NCBI GenBank assembly: GCA_027035765.1
Contig: JALVUD010000002.1
Coordinates: forward strand, 106,704-170,703
Source: Campylobacteraceae bacterium
GTDB taxonomy: Bacteria > Campylobacterota > Campylobacteria > Campylobacterales > Sulfurovaceae
DNA length: 64,000 nt
Direction of reading: 5' to 3'
The translations under genes were made by a program, and so were the position numbers. This document shows, in pieces, positions 24,786 to 34,875 of the stretch. The first letter of the stretch is position 1. Each line of letters starts with the position of its first letter. The notes under the pieces were generated by a model. It had not been told where the DNA came from. It did no database searches and saw only the letters and a program-made list of their open reading frames with translations.

Positions 24786-25841
24786 ATGGCATTCAATATC
24801 AAAAAACTTCTTCAAAGCGTCGTCGTCCACAACGCTTCCGACCTTCACCTGATCTCCAAAAAAGAGCCTCTGCTGCGGGTCGACGGGAAACTCCGGCCCG
24901 TCAATATGCCCAAACTGACCGGCGAGGACATCGAAGAGATGTGTTACGCCCTGCTGACCGAAAAGCAGAAGAAACGCTTCGAAGAGGAGAACGAACTGGA
25001 CTTCGTCGTCGAACTGGAAGGGATCGGCCGTTTCCGGGTCAACTACTACCGGACCCTCGGGGATATGGCGGCCGCCTTCCGGATCATTCCCCTCACCGTC
25101 CCCTCGCTGGACGACATCGATGCTCCTCCGGTCTATCGCAAAATGATCAAACGGGAAAAAGGGCTCATCCTGGTCACCGGTCCCACCGGATCGGGTAAAT
25201 CGACCACCCTGGCCGCTATGCTCAACGAAATCAACGAAAACGAATCCAAACACATCATCACCGTGGAAGATCCTGTGGAATTCGTCCACCAGCATAAAAA
25301 GTGCGTCTTCTCCCACCGGAGCGTCGGGGACGACACCCGAAGTTTCGCCGCGGCACTCAAATACGCCATGCGGGAAGACCCGGACATCATCCTGATCGGG
25401 GAGATGCGGGACAAAGAGACCATCGCCGCCGCCCTGACCGCCGCCGAAACCGGCCACCTGGTCTTCGCCACCCTCCACACCAACTCCGCTCCGGGGACCA
25501 TCAACCGGATCATTGACGTCTTCAGCGGGGACGAACAGCCCCAGATCCGGGCCATGCTCTCCAGCTCCCTGGTGGCGGTCATCGCCCAGGCACTGCTGCC
25601 CAAAATCGGCGGCGGACGGGTCGCCGTTCCCGAGATCCTCATCAGCAATCACGCCATCGCCAACCTGATCCGGGAGGACAAGGTCCACCAGATCTACTCC
25701 GCCATGCAGCTGGGCCAGGAGGATACCGGCATGCAGACTCAGACTCAGGTGCTGCTGCGGCTGATCCGTCAGGGGGTCATTACCCGGGAGAATGCGATCC
25801 AGTGGTCCAACAAACCCGACGAGCTGATCCGCTCACTCTAA
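24786..25841 (+). CDS. pilT: PilT-like type IV pilus retraction ATPase
   Basis: 351 aa, the PilT length. N-terminal PAS-like domain ('ASDLHLISKKEPLLRVDG'), Walker A 'GPTGSGKST' at 132-140, Asp box 'ITVEDPVEF', Walker B 'DIILIGEMRD', His box 'HLVFATLHTNSA'. Would power pilus retraction at the inner membrane. No other pilus gene is in the window; gatC is 29 bp upstream and cvpA 28 bp downstream. Confidence 0.92.
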   Translation: MAFNIKKLLQSVVVHNASDLHLISKKEPLLRVDGKLRPVNMPKLTGEDIEEMCYALLTEKQKKRFEEENELDFVVELEGIGRFRVNYYRTLGDMAAAFRIIPLTVPSLDDIDAPPVYRKMIKREKGLILVTGPTGSGKSTTLAAMLNEINENESKHIITVEDPVEFVHQHKKCVFSHRSVGDDTRSFAAALKYAMREDPDIILIGEMRDKETIAAALTAAETGHLVFATLHTNSAPGTINRIIDVFSGDEQPQIRAMLSSSLVAVIAQALLPKIGGGRVAVPEILISNHAIANLIREDKVHQIYSAMQLGQEDTGMQTQTQVLLRLIRQGVITRENAIQWSNKPDELIRSL

Positions 25842-25869
25842 GCCCCCTCATCAAGCAAAAGGCTGAACC

Positions 25870-26388
25870 ATGGCACTCAATTCCATCGATCTGATCGTCG
25901 GCGCACTGGTCCTCGTCCTGGGGATCAAGGGGATTCTCAACGGCTTTCTCCGAGAGCTCTTCGGCTTTTTGGGACTGGTCGGCGGCGTCTTTCTGGCCTC
26001 CCGGGGGGCCGACCCTCTGGCCGCTCTGGTGGAGGCGAAGCTCTTTCATCTCTCCAATCCTGCTTTTCTCCGTCTGATCGCCTTTATCCTGATCCTTGCC
26101 CTGGTCTGGGGGGCCTTCTCCTGGCTGGGGAACCTGATCCAGCAACGGCGGGCACAAAAGACTCTGGGCACCGCCGACCGGATCGGCGGCTTTCTGGTCG
26201 CTGCATTGAAATATTTTCTTATCTTCGCCATGATTCTCTCGGCCCTCTACCGTACCCCGGCGGTCCACAACAGACTCCGCCATCATGTCCGGGATTCGCT
26301 GCTCTTTCCCGTGCTGATGCAGGCCGGAAGCACCCTCATCCATCTGGCCCCGCTTCATCAGCCGAAAACCGGTAAAACAAAGCGGTAG
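25870..26388 (+). CDS. CvpA family membrane protein
   Basis: 172 aa with four hydrophobic helices and the CvpA opening 'NSIDLIVGALVLVLGIKGIL', followed by 'GFLRELFGFLGLVGGVFLAS'. The family is linked to colicin V production and envelope homeostasis; the exact role is unclear. Sits between pilT and fur in a tight run. Confidence 0.85.
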   Translation: MALNSIDLIVGALVLVLGIKGILNGFLRELFGFLGLVGGVFLASRGADPLAALVEAKLFHLSNPAFLRLIAFILILALVWGAFSWLGNLIQQRRAQKTLGTADRIGGFLVAALKYFLIFAMILSALYRTPAVHNRLRHHVRDSLLFPVLMQAGSTLIHLAPLHQPKTGKTKR

Positions 26389-26396
26389 GGGGTGCC

Positions 26397-26852
26397 ATGG
26401 TCGAGTACGATTTTCTTCTGGAGGAGCTTAAGAGGATCCTCAAAGAAAAACAACTAAAATTCACCCGCCAAAGGGAGCTGGTGCTCAAGGCACTCTACGA
26501 GAATCCGGGCCATTTCTCCCCCGAGGAGATCCATCGGCTCGTCCAGCAGGCCGATCCGGGAGCCAAAGTGGGCATCGCCACGGTCTACCGGACCCTCAGC
26601 CTCCTGGAAGAGGAGGGACTGGCCGACTCCATCTCTTTCGGCAAGGAGGGGAAACGGTACGAGATCGGTCTGAAGAAGCACCACGACCATCTCATCTGTA
26701 TCCGCTGCGGCAAAATCATCGAATTTTGCGACGAGACCATCGAGAAGCAGCAGGAGGCGGTGGCGAAGAAGTTCGATTTCGAAATGACCGACCACGCCAT
26801 GAAGATTATCGGCATCTGCAAAGAGTGCCGGGAACACGAGACCAAAAAGTAA
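26397..26852 (+). CDS. fur: Ferric uptake regulator Fur
   Basis: 151 aa. Winged-helix N-domain with recognition helix 'GIATVYRTLSLLEEEGL' (59-75). Metal site 'HHDHLICIRC' (95-104) and two CxxC motifs (C101/C104, C141/C144) for structural zinc. An iron-dependent repressor; the Fur-type HHDH motif makes Zur or PerR less likely. 15 bp upstream of lysS. Confidence 0.93.
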   Translation: MVEYDFLLEELKRILKEKQLKFTRQRELVLKALYENPGHFSPEEIHRLVQQADPGAKVGIATVYRTLSLLEEEGLADSISFGKEGKRYEIGLKKHHDHLICIRCGKIIEFCDETIEKQQEAVAKKFDFEMTDHAMKIIGICKECREHETKK

Positions 26853-26867
26853 ACGACAGGAGCTCCA

Positions 26868-28430
26868 TTGATATTCGACAACCCTTACGTCCAGGAACGC
26901 ATCAAAAAGACCGAAACCCTGCGCCAGGAGGGGATCAACCCCTACCCCGCCGGACGCCGTCGCGGTACCCCCTCGGCACGGTTTCTCGCCGAGAACCAAG
27001 ACCTGCCAGAGCGCCCCGAAGGGGAGCGTATCGCTACCGATCGTCACTACCGCCTCACCGGCCGGGTCAAATTCATCCGCATCATGGGCAAGGCGGCCTT
27101 CGCCAAGCTCGAAGACAGCGAAGGGCTGGTGCAGATCTACTACAACCGTGACGACCTCCCCGAAGGGTACTACAACAAGATCAAGAAACTGATCGAGGTT
27201 GGCGACATCGTCGAAGCCGAAGGCTACCCCTTCGTCACCCGCACCGGAGAGATCACGCTGCACTGTACCGATCTGCGGATCGTCACCAAGGCGGTCCACC
27301 CCCTGCCCGAGAAGTTCCACGGCCTGACCGACCAGGAGATCCGCTACCGCCAGCGCTATCTGGACATGATCATGAATCCGGAGGTCAAAGAGACCTTCAA
27401 GCTCCGCAGCCGCATCGTCTCCCTGGTACGCCGATTCTTCGAGGAGAAGGGTTTCCTGGAGGTGGAGACACCGATGATGCATCCCATCCCCGGCGGCGCC
27501 AACGCCCGCCCCTTCGTCACCCACCACAACGCCCTGGGAGTCGACCGCTACCTGCGCATCGCCCCCGAACTCTATCTCAAGCGACTCATCGTCGGCGGAA
27601 TGGAAGCAGTCTTCGAGATCAACCGCAACTTCCGCAACGAAGGAATGGACCACACCCACAACCCCGAATTTACAATGATCGAATACTACTGGGCCTGGCA
27701 CACCTACGAGGATCTGATGCGCCTGACCGAGGAGCTCTTCGACTATCTCTTTGAGAACCTGGGGCTGCCCCGCAAGCTCCAATACGGAGAACACGAAGTG
27801 GACTTCTCGACCCCTTTCCGCCGGGTGGGATACCTGGAGTCCCTGGAGAGCATCGGCGGGGTCCCGGCCGAGGTGATCCATGATAGGGAAAAAGCACGGG
27901 CCTACCTCAAAGAGCACGGTGTCGAGACCGATCCCAACCTGAGCCTGGGCTATCTGCAGGCGGAGCTCTTCGACGCCTTTGTGGAGGAGAAGCTCATCGA
28001 CCCCACCTTTGTCAAGGATTTCCCCGTCGAGATCTCTCCCCTGGCGCGGCGCAGCGACGAAAACCCTGAGATCGCCGAGCGTTTCGAGCTCTTCATCGCC
28101 GGCAAAGAGATCGCCAACGGCTTCAACGAGCTCAACGACCCTCTGGATCAGTACGAGCGCTTCAGGATGCAGGTGGAGGCCAAGGAGGTCACCGGAGACG
28201 ACGAGGCGATGCATATGGACCTGGACTACGTGCGGGCCCTGAGCTATGGCATGGCCCCCACGGCCGGCGAAGGAATCGGCATCGACCGCCTGGTGATGCT
28301 CCTGACCGATCAGCACAGTATCCGCGATGTGCTCCTCTTCCCCGCCATGCGGCCCGAAGCGAAACTGGAGGGCTCCGCCGAAACAGAGGAGACAGCTTCC
28401 GAAAATGAATCCCAGCAAAAGGAAAACTGA
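26868..28430 (+). CDS. lysS: Lysyl-tRNA synthetase (class II)
   Basis: 520 aa. OB-fold anticodon domain ('[20 protein letters not shown]'), class II motif 2 '[20 protein letters not shown]', motif 3 '[13 protein letters not shown]'. TTG start after 'CAGGAG'. The C-terminal Glu/Ser-rich tail after motif 3 is lineage-specific. Followed 1 bp later by glyA. Confidence 0.96.
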   Translation: MIFDNPYVQERIKKTETLRQEGINPYPAGRRRGTPSARFLAENQDLPERPEGERIATDRHYRLTGRVKFIRIMGKAAFAKLEDSEGLVQIYYNRDDLPEGYYNKIKKLIEVGDIVEAEGYPFVTRTGEITLHCTDLRIVTKAVHPLPEKFHGLTDQEIRYRQRYLDMIMNPEVKETFKLRSRIVSLVRRFFEEKGFLEVETPMMHPIPGGANARPFVTHHNALGVDRYLRIAPELYLKRLIVGGMEAVFEINRNFRNEGMDHTHNPEFTMIEYYWAWHTYEDLMRLTEELFDYLFENLGLPRKLQYGEHEVDFSTPFRRVGYLESLESIGGVPAEVIHDREKARAYLKEHGVETDPNLSLGYLQAELFDAFVEEKLIDPTFVKDFPVEISPLARRSDENPEIAERFELFIAGKEIANGFNELNDPLDQYERFRMQVEAKEVTGDDEAMHMDLDYVRALSYGMAPTAGEGIGIDRLVMLLTDQHSIRDVLLFPAMRPEAKLEGSAETEETASENESQQKEN

Positions 28431-28431
28431 T

Positions 28432-29682
28432 ATGAGTTACTACATCGAACAGTTCGACCCCGAGGTCTATCAGGCGATCGTCGACGAGCTCAAGCGCGAA
28501 ACCGAGCACCTGGAGATGATCGCCAGCGAAAACTTCACCTTCCCCGACGTCATGGAGGCGATGGGATCGGTCTTTACCAACAAATATGCCGAGGGCTACC
28601 CCAACAAACGCTACTACGGCGGCTGTGAATATGCCGACAGAGTGGAGCAGCTGGCCATCGACCGTTGCAAGGAGCTCTTCGGCTGTGAATATGCCAATGT
28701 CCAGCCCCACTCGGGCTCCCAGGCCAACGGCGCCGTCTATGCGGCCCTCATCAAAGCCGGCGACAAGATCCTGGGGATGGACCTCAGCCACGGCGGCCAC
28801 CTGACCCACGGCTCCAAAGTGAGCTTCTCCGGCAAGAACTACCAGAGCTTCACCTACGGCGTGGAGCTCGACGGCCGCATCGACTATGAGCGGGTCCGCG
28901 ACATCGCTCAGATTGTCAAGCCCAAGATCATCGTCTGCGGCGCTTCGGCCTATCCGCGGGAGATCGACTTCGCCAAATTCCGTGAGATCGCCGACGAGGT
29001 CGGTGCCCTCCTCTTCGCCGACATTGCCCACATCGCCGGACTCGTCGTCGCCGGAGAGCACCCCAGCCCCTTTCCCCACGCCCACGTGGTCACCACCACC
29101 ACCCACAAAACCCTGGCCGGTCCCCGAGGCGGCGCCATCATGACCAACGACGAGGAGATCGCCAAGAAGATCAACTCCGCCATCTTCCCCGGTCTCCAGG
29201 GCGGTCCCCTGGTCCACGTCGTGGCGGCCAAGGCCGTCGGCTTCAAACACAACCTGGCCCCCGAGTGGAAAGCGTACGCCCGACAGGTCAAAGCCAACGC
29301 CAAAGTCCTGGCCGACGTTCTGATGCAGCGGGGCTACGATGTGGTCAGCGGCGGCACCGACAACCACCTGGTGCTCGTAAGCTTTCTCGACAAGGAATTC
29401 AGCGGCAAGGATGCCGATGCCGCTCTCGGCCGCGCCGGTATCACCGTCAACAAAAACACCGTCCCCGGTGAAACCCGCAGCCCCTTCGTCACCAGCGGGA
29501 TCCGCATCGGCTCCCCTGCGCTGACACGCCGGGGAATGAAAGAGAAGGAGTTCGAGCTCATCGCCAACCGGATCTGCGACGTCCTGGACCATATCGACGA
29601 TCACGAGTTCCAGGCCAAGATCCGCGAAGAGATGCGCCAGCTCGCCCTGCAGTTCGTCATCTATGACCGGCCCATCTACTGA
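28432..29682 (+). CDS. glyA: Serine hydroxymethyltransferase
   Basis: 416 aa, starting at the ATG 1 bp after the lysS stop (the track ORF begins 35 residues too early). PLP-lysine K226 in '[14 protein letters not shown]', substrate residues in '[12 protein letters not shown]' and 'GSQANGAVY'. Interconverts serine and glycine and feeds one-carbon units to folate. Its last 20 bp overlap the DUF1882 gene. Confidence 0.97.
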   Translation: MSYYIEQFDPEVYQAIVDELKRETEHLEMIASENFTFPDVMEAMGSVFTNKYAEGYPNKRYYGGCEYADRVEQLAIDRCKELFGCEYANVQPHSGSQANGAVYAALIKAGDKILGMDLSHGGHLTHGSKVSFSGKNYQSFTYGVELDGRIDYERVRDIAQIVKPKIIVCGASAYPREIDFAKFREIADEVGALLFADIAHIAGLVVAGEHPSPFPHAHVVTTTTHKTLAGPRGGAIMTNDEEIAKKINSAIFPGLQGGPLVHVVAAKAVGFKHNLAPEWKAYARQVKANAKVLADVLMQRGYDVVSGGTDNHLVLVSFLDKEFSGKDADAALGRAGITVNKNTVPGETRSPFVTSGIRIGSPALTRRGMKEKEFELIANRICDVLDHIDDHEFQAKIREEMRQLALQFVIYDRPIY

Positions 29683-30199
29683 GACACTCCCTCCCCTCAC
29701 GGAGGATCTGGAGGCCCTGGCGGCTTCCGCCGACCACTACTACCTCAAATCCTCCTCCATCGTGGAGAAAATCGTCCACAACGGCCGAACCTTCTACAGC
29801 AAATTCCGCCGATACGACCACGCCCCCAATCCCATCCTCGTCTCTCAGCATCTCCGCCGGGAGGTGACCCTGGCCCTTCCCTTGCTGCAGGAGGGATTCG
29901 GCGAACGGATCGTCATTGAGTATCTGGGGGAGGAGCCTGAGCTTTTCCTCCAGACCCTGCGGCACCTCTTTCAGCATCTCGGCATCGACGATTACCGCTG
30001 CTATCAGGGGAAGAAAGGGAACAAACGGACCGTCATTCTCCCCGTGGCCCGGCAGGACCTGGAGCAGCTCCATGCGGAGGGAGGACGTCTCTCTGATATG
30101 CTCCAGACCCGTCTGCAGAAGTCCTGGCGCATCCTCCCCGACCGGCGCCTGCCGGAAAGCTACAATATCTTCACGCTTCCCTATGGATATATTAACTAA
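29663..30199 (+). CDS. DUF1882 domain protein
   Basis: 178 aa, essentially restricted to Campylobacterota. '[40 protein letters not shown]' starts the domain (quoted here in pieces of the same run). No catalytic motif is evident; cytoplasmic. It overlaps glyA by 20 bp and precedes the SPOR gene, an arrangement I recall in related genomes, so it is a useful lineage marker. Function unknown. Confidence 0.8.
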   Translation: MTGPSTETLPPLTEDLEALAASADHYYLKSSSIVEKIVHNGRTFYSKFRRYDHAPNPILVSQHLRREVTLALPLLQEGFGERIVIEYLGEEPELFLQTLRHLFQHLGIDDYRCYQGKKGNKRTVILPVARQDLEQLHAEGGRLSDMLQTRLQKSWRILPDRRLPESYNIFTLPYGYIN

Positions 30200-30254
30200 T
30201 ATAGTGCTCAGATTTTTTTGGTTATAATCGACCCATCCCAGTCTGGAGTTGCGC

Positions 30255-31010
30255 ATGAACGATCACAATCTTGACGACCTCATCATCGGTGAACCGGAGT
30301 CGGGAGGCAAAGGTCCCAAAAGCCTTCTGACACTTATCGGCCTGATCCTGATCATTCTGATCGTAGGGGTCTTCCTGGCCAAACTGATCTTCAGCGAACC
30401 CGAGACCCCTGCCGAAGGAGCGACCACGGAGCTCACCGGCGTGGTCAAACCCGCCGGCCAAGGGACGGCAGCGGAAGCCAAAGGATCCAAGGCCCAACCT
30501 GCCGAAGAGATCCCCGATGAGCTCAAACCTATCGCCAAAGAGACGCTCCCCGAAAGCAGCGAACTGAGCCCCATTGCTCCCTCTGCCCCCCATACCGCCA
30601 AAAGCAAAACAAGCCGGCCCGCTCCGAAAAAAGCGGCGGCTCCCCGTCCCGCCGCCAAACCCAAACCTGTTACGGCCCAAAAGCCTGCCCCCGCCCCCAA
30701 ATCCAAAGTGAAAAAAACCCGTCCCAGTGAGCTCTTTGCCAAGCAGAAAGCCAAGACCAAGAGCAAAGCCAAGCAGCCCCCCGCCGGCAGCAAGATCTAC
30801 TACATCCAGATCGGCTCTTTCAAGCGGATGCCCAATCAGAAATATCTGGACAAGATCAAGGCCCAGGGGTACAAACCGATCATCGTCAAGAGTGGAGAGA
30901 TGGTCAAGGTTCGCGTGGGCCCCTACGGTTCCTACGCCGACGCCAAAGCGAAGCTCCCCGTGGTCAAAGAGAAACTGGGAATCTCCGGTTTCGTCGTCAG
31001 GAAACAGTAA
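30255..31010 (+). CDS. SPOR-domain membrane protein
   Basis: 251 aa from the ATG at 30255. Cytoplasmic N-terminus, one transmembrane helix ('LLTLIGLILIILIVGVFLA'), a long Pro/Ala/Lys-rich periplasmic linker, and a C-terminal SPOR domain beginning 'KIYYIQIGSFKRMPNQKYL', which binds denuded septal glycan. Probably a cell-division or wall-remodelling factor. Its stop overlaps the trpE start by one base. Confidence 0.87.
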   Translation: MNDHNLDDLIIGEPESGGKGPKSLLTLIGLILIILIVGVFLAKLIFSEPETPAEGATTELTGVVKPAGQGTAAEAKGSKAQPAEEIPDELKPIAKETLPESSELSPIAPSAPHTAKSKTSRPAPKKAAAPRPAAKPKPVTAQKPAPAPKSKVKKTRPSELFAKQKAKTKSKAKQPPAGSKIYYIQIGSFKRMPNQKYLDKIKAQGYKPIIVKSGEMVKVRVGPYGSYADAKAKLPVVKEKLGISGFVVRKQ

Positions 31011-32458
31011 TGCTCCGCAGCTACCTCTTTGACCAGCTGACCCCCGTCGCTCTCTACGGCGAGATCAAAAAGCTCTACCCCGACGAAGTAACCATGCTCT
31101 TCGAGAGCGTCGTCACTTCCGAAGAAGGGAACTTCAGCTTCATTGTCATCGGGGCCAAGGAACGGCTGATCTACCGAAACGATCGCACGGTCTATATCGA
31201 TGCAGAGGGCAAACGCCATGAGCCTGATACCGATCCCTTCACCTTTCTGCAGGACTACTATCGGCAACTCGACAAAGAGCACTACCGTACCCTCGCCCGG
31301 GAGGCGGGATTCTCCTTCGTCGACGGCTTCATCGGCTTCATCGGCTACGACATGGTCAAGGTCTTCGAACCGGTCCTGCGGCAGTGGATGGACGATCTGG
31401 AAGATCCGCTGAAGACCCCGGACCTGGATCTGGTCCGCCCCCGCCTCATCATCGGCTTTTCCCACAAGAGCTCGGAGCTTACGCTGATCGATCCGGGAAA
31501 CGAAAATCCCGAACTCCTGGAATCGGTGGCGGCACTGCTTCCCCGTCCCCATCAGCCCATGCCTTTCCAACCCGCCCGTCTGGAGGGAGAAGGGAGCTTC
31601 GCCATCGAAGCGGAACGCTTCATGGAGATCGTGGAGCAGGCCAAGGAGCATATCCGCGCCGGCGATGTCTTTCAGATGCTCCCCTCCAACCGCTATACCC
31701 AGAAGGGTCATGTCGATCCCCTGAGCTTCTACCGGGTACTGCGCTCCAAGAACCCCTCCCCCTACCTCTTTCTCCTGGACTATGAGGATTTCAGCATCTG
31801 CGGCTCTTCCCCGGAGGTGATGGTCCGCCTCACCGCAGGAGAGATCCTGCTGCGTCCCATCGCCGGGACTCGCAAACGGGGTGCCACCCCCCAGCGGGAC
31901 TATGAGCTGGAGCAGGAGATGCTCAGCGACCCCAAAGAGTGTGCCGAGCACCTGATGCTGGTGGATCTGGGACGCAACGATGTGGGACGGGTGGCGAAGA
32001 CAGGGAGCGTCAAAGTCCCGGAGATGATGCGGGTGGAGAAGTACTCCCACGTCATGCATATGGTCAGCGACGTCATTGCCCGGATCGACGAGGGGAAGGA
32101 TATGTTCGACCTCTTCCGGGCCACCTTTACCGCCGGGACCATGACCGGAGCCCCCAAGATCAAGGCCATGGAGCTCATCGCCCGCTTCGAGGGGCTCAAA
32201 CGAGGCTTCTACAGCGGCAGTGTGGGGTATTTCTCCTTCACGGGAGACATGGACTCCGCCATCGCCATCCGTACCGCCCTGATCAAACCGGATCAGATCA
32301 TCCTGCAAGCGGGCGCAGGCGTCGTGGCCGACAGCCGTCCCGAGCTGGAGGAGCTGGAGGTACGCAACAAACTGATGGCCCTGATGGCCACCCTGCGTGA
32401 GATGGAAAATTTCTCGGCAGACCAACCGGTCCTGATCCTCAAAGAGCTGGAGAGCTGA
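31010..32458 (+). CDS. trpE: Anthranilate synthase component I
   Basis: 482 aa chorismate-utilising enzyme. 'RPIAGTRKRGATP', 'LVDLGRNDVGRVAK', 'GTMTGAPKIKAMELI' and 'GSVGYFSFTGDMDSAIAIRT' are the standard active-site blocks; the IAGTRKRG form favours TrpE over PabB. It makes anthranilate with a TrpG partner that is not adjacent, so the trp genes are dispersed. Last gene of the lysS-glyA-DUF1882-SPOR-trpE run. Confidence 0.9.
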   Translation: MLRSYLFDQLTPVALYGEIKKLYPDEVTMLFESVVTSEEGNFSFIVIGAKERLIYRNDRTVYIDAEGKRHEPDTDPFTFLQDYYRQLDKEHYRTLAREAGFSFVDGFIGFIGYDMVKVFEPVLRQWMDDLEDPLKTPDLDLVRPRLIIGFSHKSSELTLIDPGNENPELLESVAALLPRPHQPMPFQPARLEGEGSFAIEAERFMEIVEQAKEHIRAGDVFQMLPSNRYTQKGHVDPLSFYRVLRSKNPSPYLFLLDYEDFSICGSSPEVMVRLTAGEILLRPIAGTRKRGATPQRDYELEQEMLSDPKECAEHLMLVDLGRNDVGRVAKTGSVKVPEMMRVEKYSHVMHMVSDVIARIDEGKDMFDLFRATFTAGTMTGAPKIKAMELIARFEGLKRGFYSGSVGYFSFTGDMDSAIAIRTALIKPDQIILQAGAGVVADSRPELEELEVRNKLMALMATLREMENFSADQPVLILKELES

Positions 32459-32718
32459 AACTTTTTCCAGCCGCATTCTTCAAGAAGACCACAAAATTTT
32501 TCTCCCTTTTTTCTATTTCCTGCTCTGAAGATATTTTGATTCCTTCGTTGGTGTAAAAGAAAAACATTTTCGGCATATACATTCTGTAATAATATGTAGA
32601 ATTAATAAGTCCGATAAAAGCAAAAAACTTCTATGATAGTAGCTCATACGGCTGCTGTTTCGGTGCGGTTTTCCTCGCCGCACCTTTCCTCTTCTTCGAA
32701 CATTCAAAAGGAATCAAG
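32459..32718 (+). other. Leader/intergenic region before the symporter
   Basis: AT-rich gap with no ORF of note. A hairpin 'GTGCGGttttcctcgCCGCAC' (about 32670-32690) followed by pyrimidines lies about 30 bp upstream of the symporter start; it could be a terminator for trpE or a leader structure. No tRNA fold recognised. Confidence 0.35.
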
Positions 32719-34077
32719 ATGTCGGAAAAGAAAAAAATGTCGCTGACCGTCAAGGTGCTGATCGGGATGGGTCTGGGAATCCTTGTCGGCCTTGCCCTGA
32801 ATCTGCTGGGTCTCAATGCAGAAGGTTCCTGGATCAACTTCTACATCACCAACGGACTCTTTCTTATCATCGGAAAGCTCTTTGTCGCCGCCTTGAAGAT
32901 GCTGGTGGTCCCCCTGGTACTCTTCTCCCTCATTACCGGCGTCATCGGAATCGGTGACATTCGTGAGCTTGGAAAGGTCGGTGCCAAATCCTTCTTTCTC
33001 TATATGCTGACCACTGCTATCGCCATTGCTGTGGCGATCAGTATCGCGGCATCTCTCGGAATCGGATCGGGAGTTCATATGACCAGCCAGGCCGTTTTTA
33101 CAGCCAAGGAGGCTCCGCCTTTGAGCCAAGTCCTCATCAACATTGTCCCGACCAATATGTTTGAGGCGATGGTCAAAGGCAATATGCTCCAGGTGATCTT
33201 TTTCTCCATCCTTGTAGGAATCTCCATCCTCATGGTAGGGAAAAAGGCACGACAGATTGTAGAGCTTACAGAGATAGGCAACGAGATTATGATGAAGATG
33301 GTGACCATCATCATGGCATTGGCCCCTTATGCGGTTTTTGCCCTTCTGGCTCGGGCCATGGCCAATCTCGGCTTGGGACTGCTCGTGGATCTGGCAGGTT
33401 ATGTATTGGTCCTGATCGGTACGTTGATGCTCCACCTGTTTGTCACCCTGATGCTACTGCTGAAGATCTTCTCCGGCAAGAGTCCTGCCATGTTCCTGAA
33501 AAAATTCAGGGAAGTCCAGGTCTTTGCCTTCTCCACCTCCAGCTCCAACGCGACGATCCCTGTCACACTGCGGGCCACCACCGAACGACTCGGGGTGCAT
33601 AACTCCATCGCCTCCTTTACCATTCCTTTCGGGGCGACGATCAACATGGACGGAACCGCCATTATGCAGGGGGTGGCTACGGTTTTCATCGCCAATGCTT
33701 ACGGTGTACCTCTCGGCCTTGCCGGATACCTGACGGTCATTCTCATGTCGGTTCTGGCCTCTATCGGGACCGCCGGAGTACCGGGGGTCGGCCTGATCAT
33801 GCTTTCGATGGTCTTTACCCAGGTCGGACTGCCCGTAGAGGGGATCGGACTGATCCTTGGAGTCGACCGACTGCTGGATATGATCCGAACCGCTGTCAAT
33901 GTCTCCGGTGACGGGGTAGTGACCACCATTGTCGCGCGAAGTGAGAAGAAACTTGACGAAGCTGTCTATGACGATCCCTCTGCCGGTACAGTGACCGAAG
34001 AGGAGCTCGAAATCAATGAAGACGCCGAACACCAGCTCGCCGAGGTGATCGAAGAGGTCAAAGAGGAGGAGGAATAA
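32719..34077 (+). CDS. Dicarboxylate/amino acid:cation symporter (DAACS family)
   Basis: 452 aa, eight transmembrane helices with two re-entrant loops. Family motifs: 'FAFSTSSSNATIPVTL' (serine-rich HP1), 'TINMDGTAIMQG' (TM7 NMDGT), 'GVDRLLDMIRTAVNVSGDG' (TM8 Asp/Arg/Asn substrate site). Imports glutamate, aspartate or C4-dicarboxylates with Na+ or H+. The acidic C-terminal tail (about 415-452, mostly Glu) is unusually long. Monocistronic. Confidence 0.92.
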   Translation: MSEKKKMSLTVKVLIGMGLGILVGLALNLLGLNAEGSWINFYITNGLFLIIGKLFVAALKMLVVPLVLFSLITGVIGIGDIRELGKVGAKSFFLYMLTTAIAIAVAISIAASLGIGSGVHMTSQAVFTAKEAPPLSQVLINIVPTNMFEAMVKGNMLQVIFFSILVGISILMVGKKARQIVELTEIGNEIMMKMVTIIMALAPYAVFALLARAMANLGLGLLVDLAGYVLVLIGTLMLHLFVTLMLLLKIFSGKSPAMFLKKFREVQVFAFSTSSSNATIPVTLRATTERLGVHNSIASFTIPFGATINMDGTAIMQGVATVFIANAYGVPLGLAGYLTVILMSVLASIGTAGVPGVGLIMLSMVFTQVGLPVEGIGLILGVDRLLDMIRTAVNVSGDGVVTTIVARSEKKLDEAVYDDPSAGTVTEEELEINEDAEHQLAEVIEEVKEEEE

Positions 34078-34105
34078 CACCTCCCGGCACGCCTCTGCCG
34101 CCCTG

Positions 34106-34131
34106 CCGATCCTCCACACTCGGCAGGAAAA
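34106..34131 (+). terminator. Stem-loop after the symporter gene
   Basis: CCTGCCGA-N10-TCGGCAGG, 8 bp stem about 30 bp after the stop, followed by As rather than Ts; a weak or Rho-type end at best. Confidence 0.35.
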
Positions 34132-34178
34132 AACATCCCTGCCCTTTTTCCTGTGCATAAAGAGAAAAAAGTCTACAC

Positions 34179-34184
34179 TATGAT
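34179..34184 (+). promoter_or_regulatory. Probable -10 of hxlAB
   Basis: TATGAT about 62 bp upstream of the hxlA GTG start; -35 weak. Confidence 0.35.
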
Positions 34185-34245
34185 AGAATATTTCCACAAT
34201 ATATCATCTTCTGTTTGTGGTAACAAATAATAATAAGGAAAAGCC

Positions 34246-34875
34246 GTGAGACTACAGTTGGCAATTGACGTACTCAGTTCGGAAGAGGCCCTGCGCCTGG
34301 CACAGGAAACCCGAAAGCACATCGATATTATCGAAATCGGTACCCCGTTGATCAAACATGAGGGAGTCCGACTCATCTCTTTGATGAAGGCACTTTTTCC
34401 CGAAAAGACTCTGCTGGTGGACCTCAAGAGTATGGATGTAGGTGAGTACGAAGCCGATTTCTGCTTTGAAGCGGGAGCGGATATCGTCACGGTTCTCGGC
34501 GCCGCAGACCTTCGGACGATCGAAGGGACAATCCGCAGTGCAAAAAAGCACCACGGTGAAGTGGTCGTCGATATGATCAGTGTGGAGGACAAAGTCTCCC
34601 GAGCCAAAGCTGTACAGAAGATGGGGGCCGACTATGTAGGGATCCATTCCGGAATCGATCAGCAGAATGCGGGTCACAGCCCTCTGGAGGATCTCAAACT
34701 CCTCTCCGACAAAGTCAATATTCCCCTGGCTGTCGCCGGCGGGATCAATCTGGAGACACTCGACGATATCGTCAAATGTGATCCGGAGATCGTCGTCGTG
34801 GGCGGAGCGATCACCGGAGCGAAAAACCCGAAAAAGATGGCCCGAAAAATCGCCAAGCGTCTCGGAAAACACTGA
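34246..34875 (+). CDS. hxlA: 3-hexulose-6-phosphate synthase
   Basis: 209 aa TIM-barrel aldolase of the OMP decarboxylase superfamily that condenses formaldehyde with ribulose 5-phosphate. 'LQLAIDVLSSEEAL', 'IDIIEIGTPLIKHEG' and 'LVDLKSMDVGEYEADF' match the family; the D-x-K-x-x-D site is intact. GTG start preceded by 'AATAAGGAAAAG'. It shares one base with the hxlB start. KGPDC (UlaD) is the main alternative, but the adjacent isomerase argues for the RuMP role. Confidence 0.9.
   Translation: MRLQLAIDVLSSEEALRLAQETRKHIDIIEIGTPLIKHEGVRLISLMKALFPEKTLLVDLKSMDVGEYEADFCFEAGADIVTVLGAADLRTIEGTIRSAKKHHGEVVVDMISVEDKVSRAKAVQKMGADYVGIHSGIDQQNAGHSPLEDLKLLSDKVNIPLAVAGGINLETLDDIVKCDPEIVVVGGAITGAKNPKKMARKIAKRLGKH

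Noticed and set aside
26454-28418. 654-aa antisense ORF and other long minus-strand ORFs over lysS and glyA
   Set aside because: Shadow frame of GC-rich genes; lysS and glyA have complete family motifs on the plus strand and the antisense translations resemble nothing.
30932-32476. 514-aa antisense ORF over trpE
   Set aside because: Shadow frame; TrpE active-site blocks on the plus strand explain the region.
32459-32718. tRNA or riboswitch in the gap after trpE
   Set aside because: No cloverleaf, CCA end or known aptamer core seen; only a simple hairpin.
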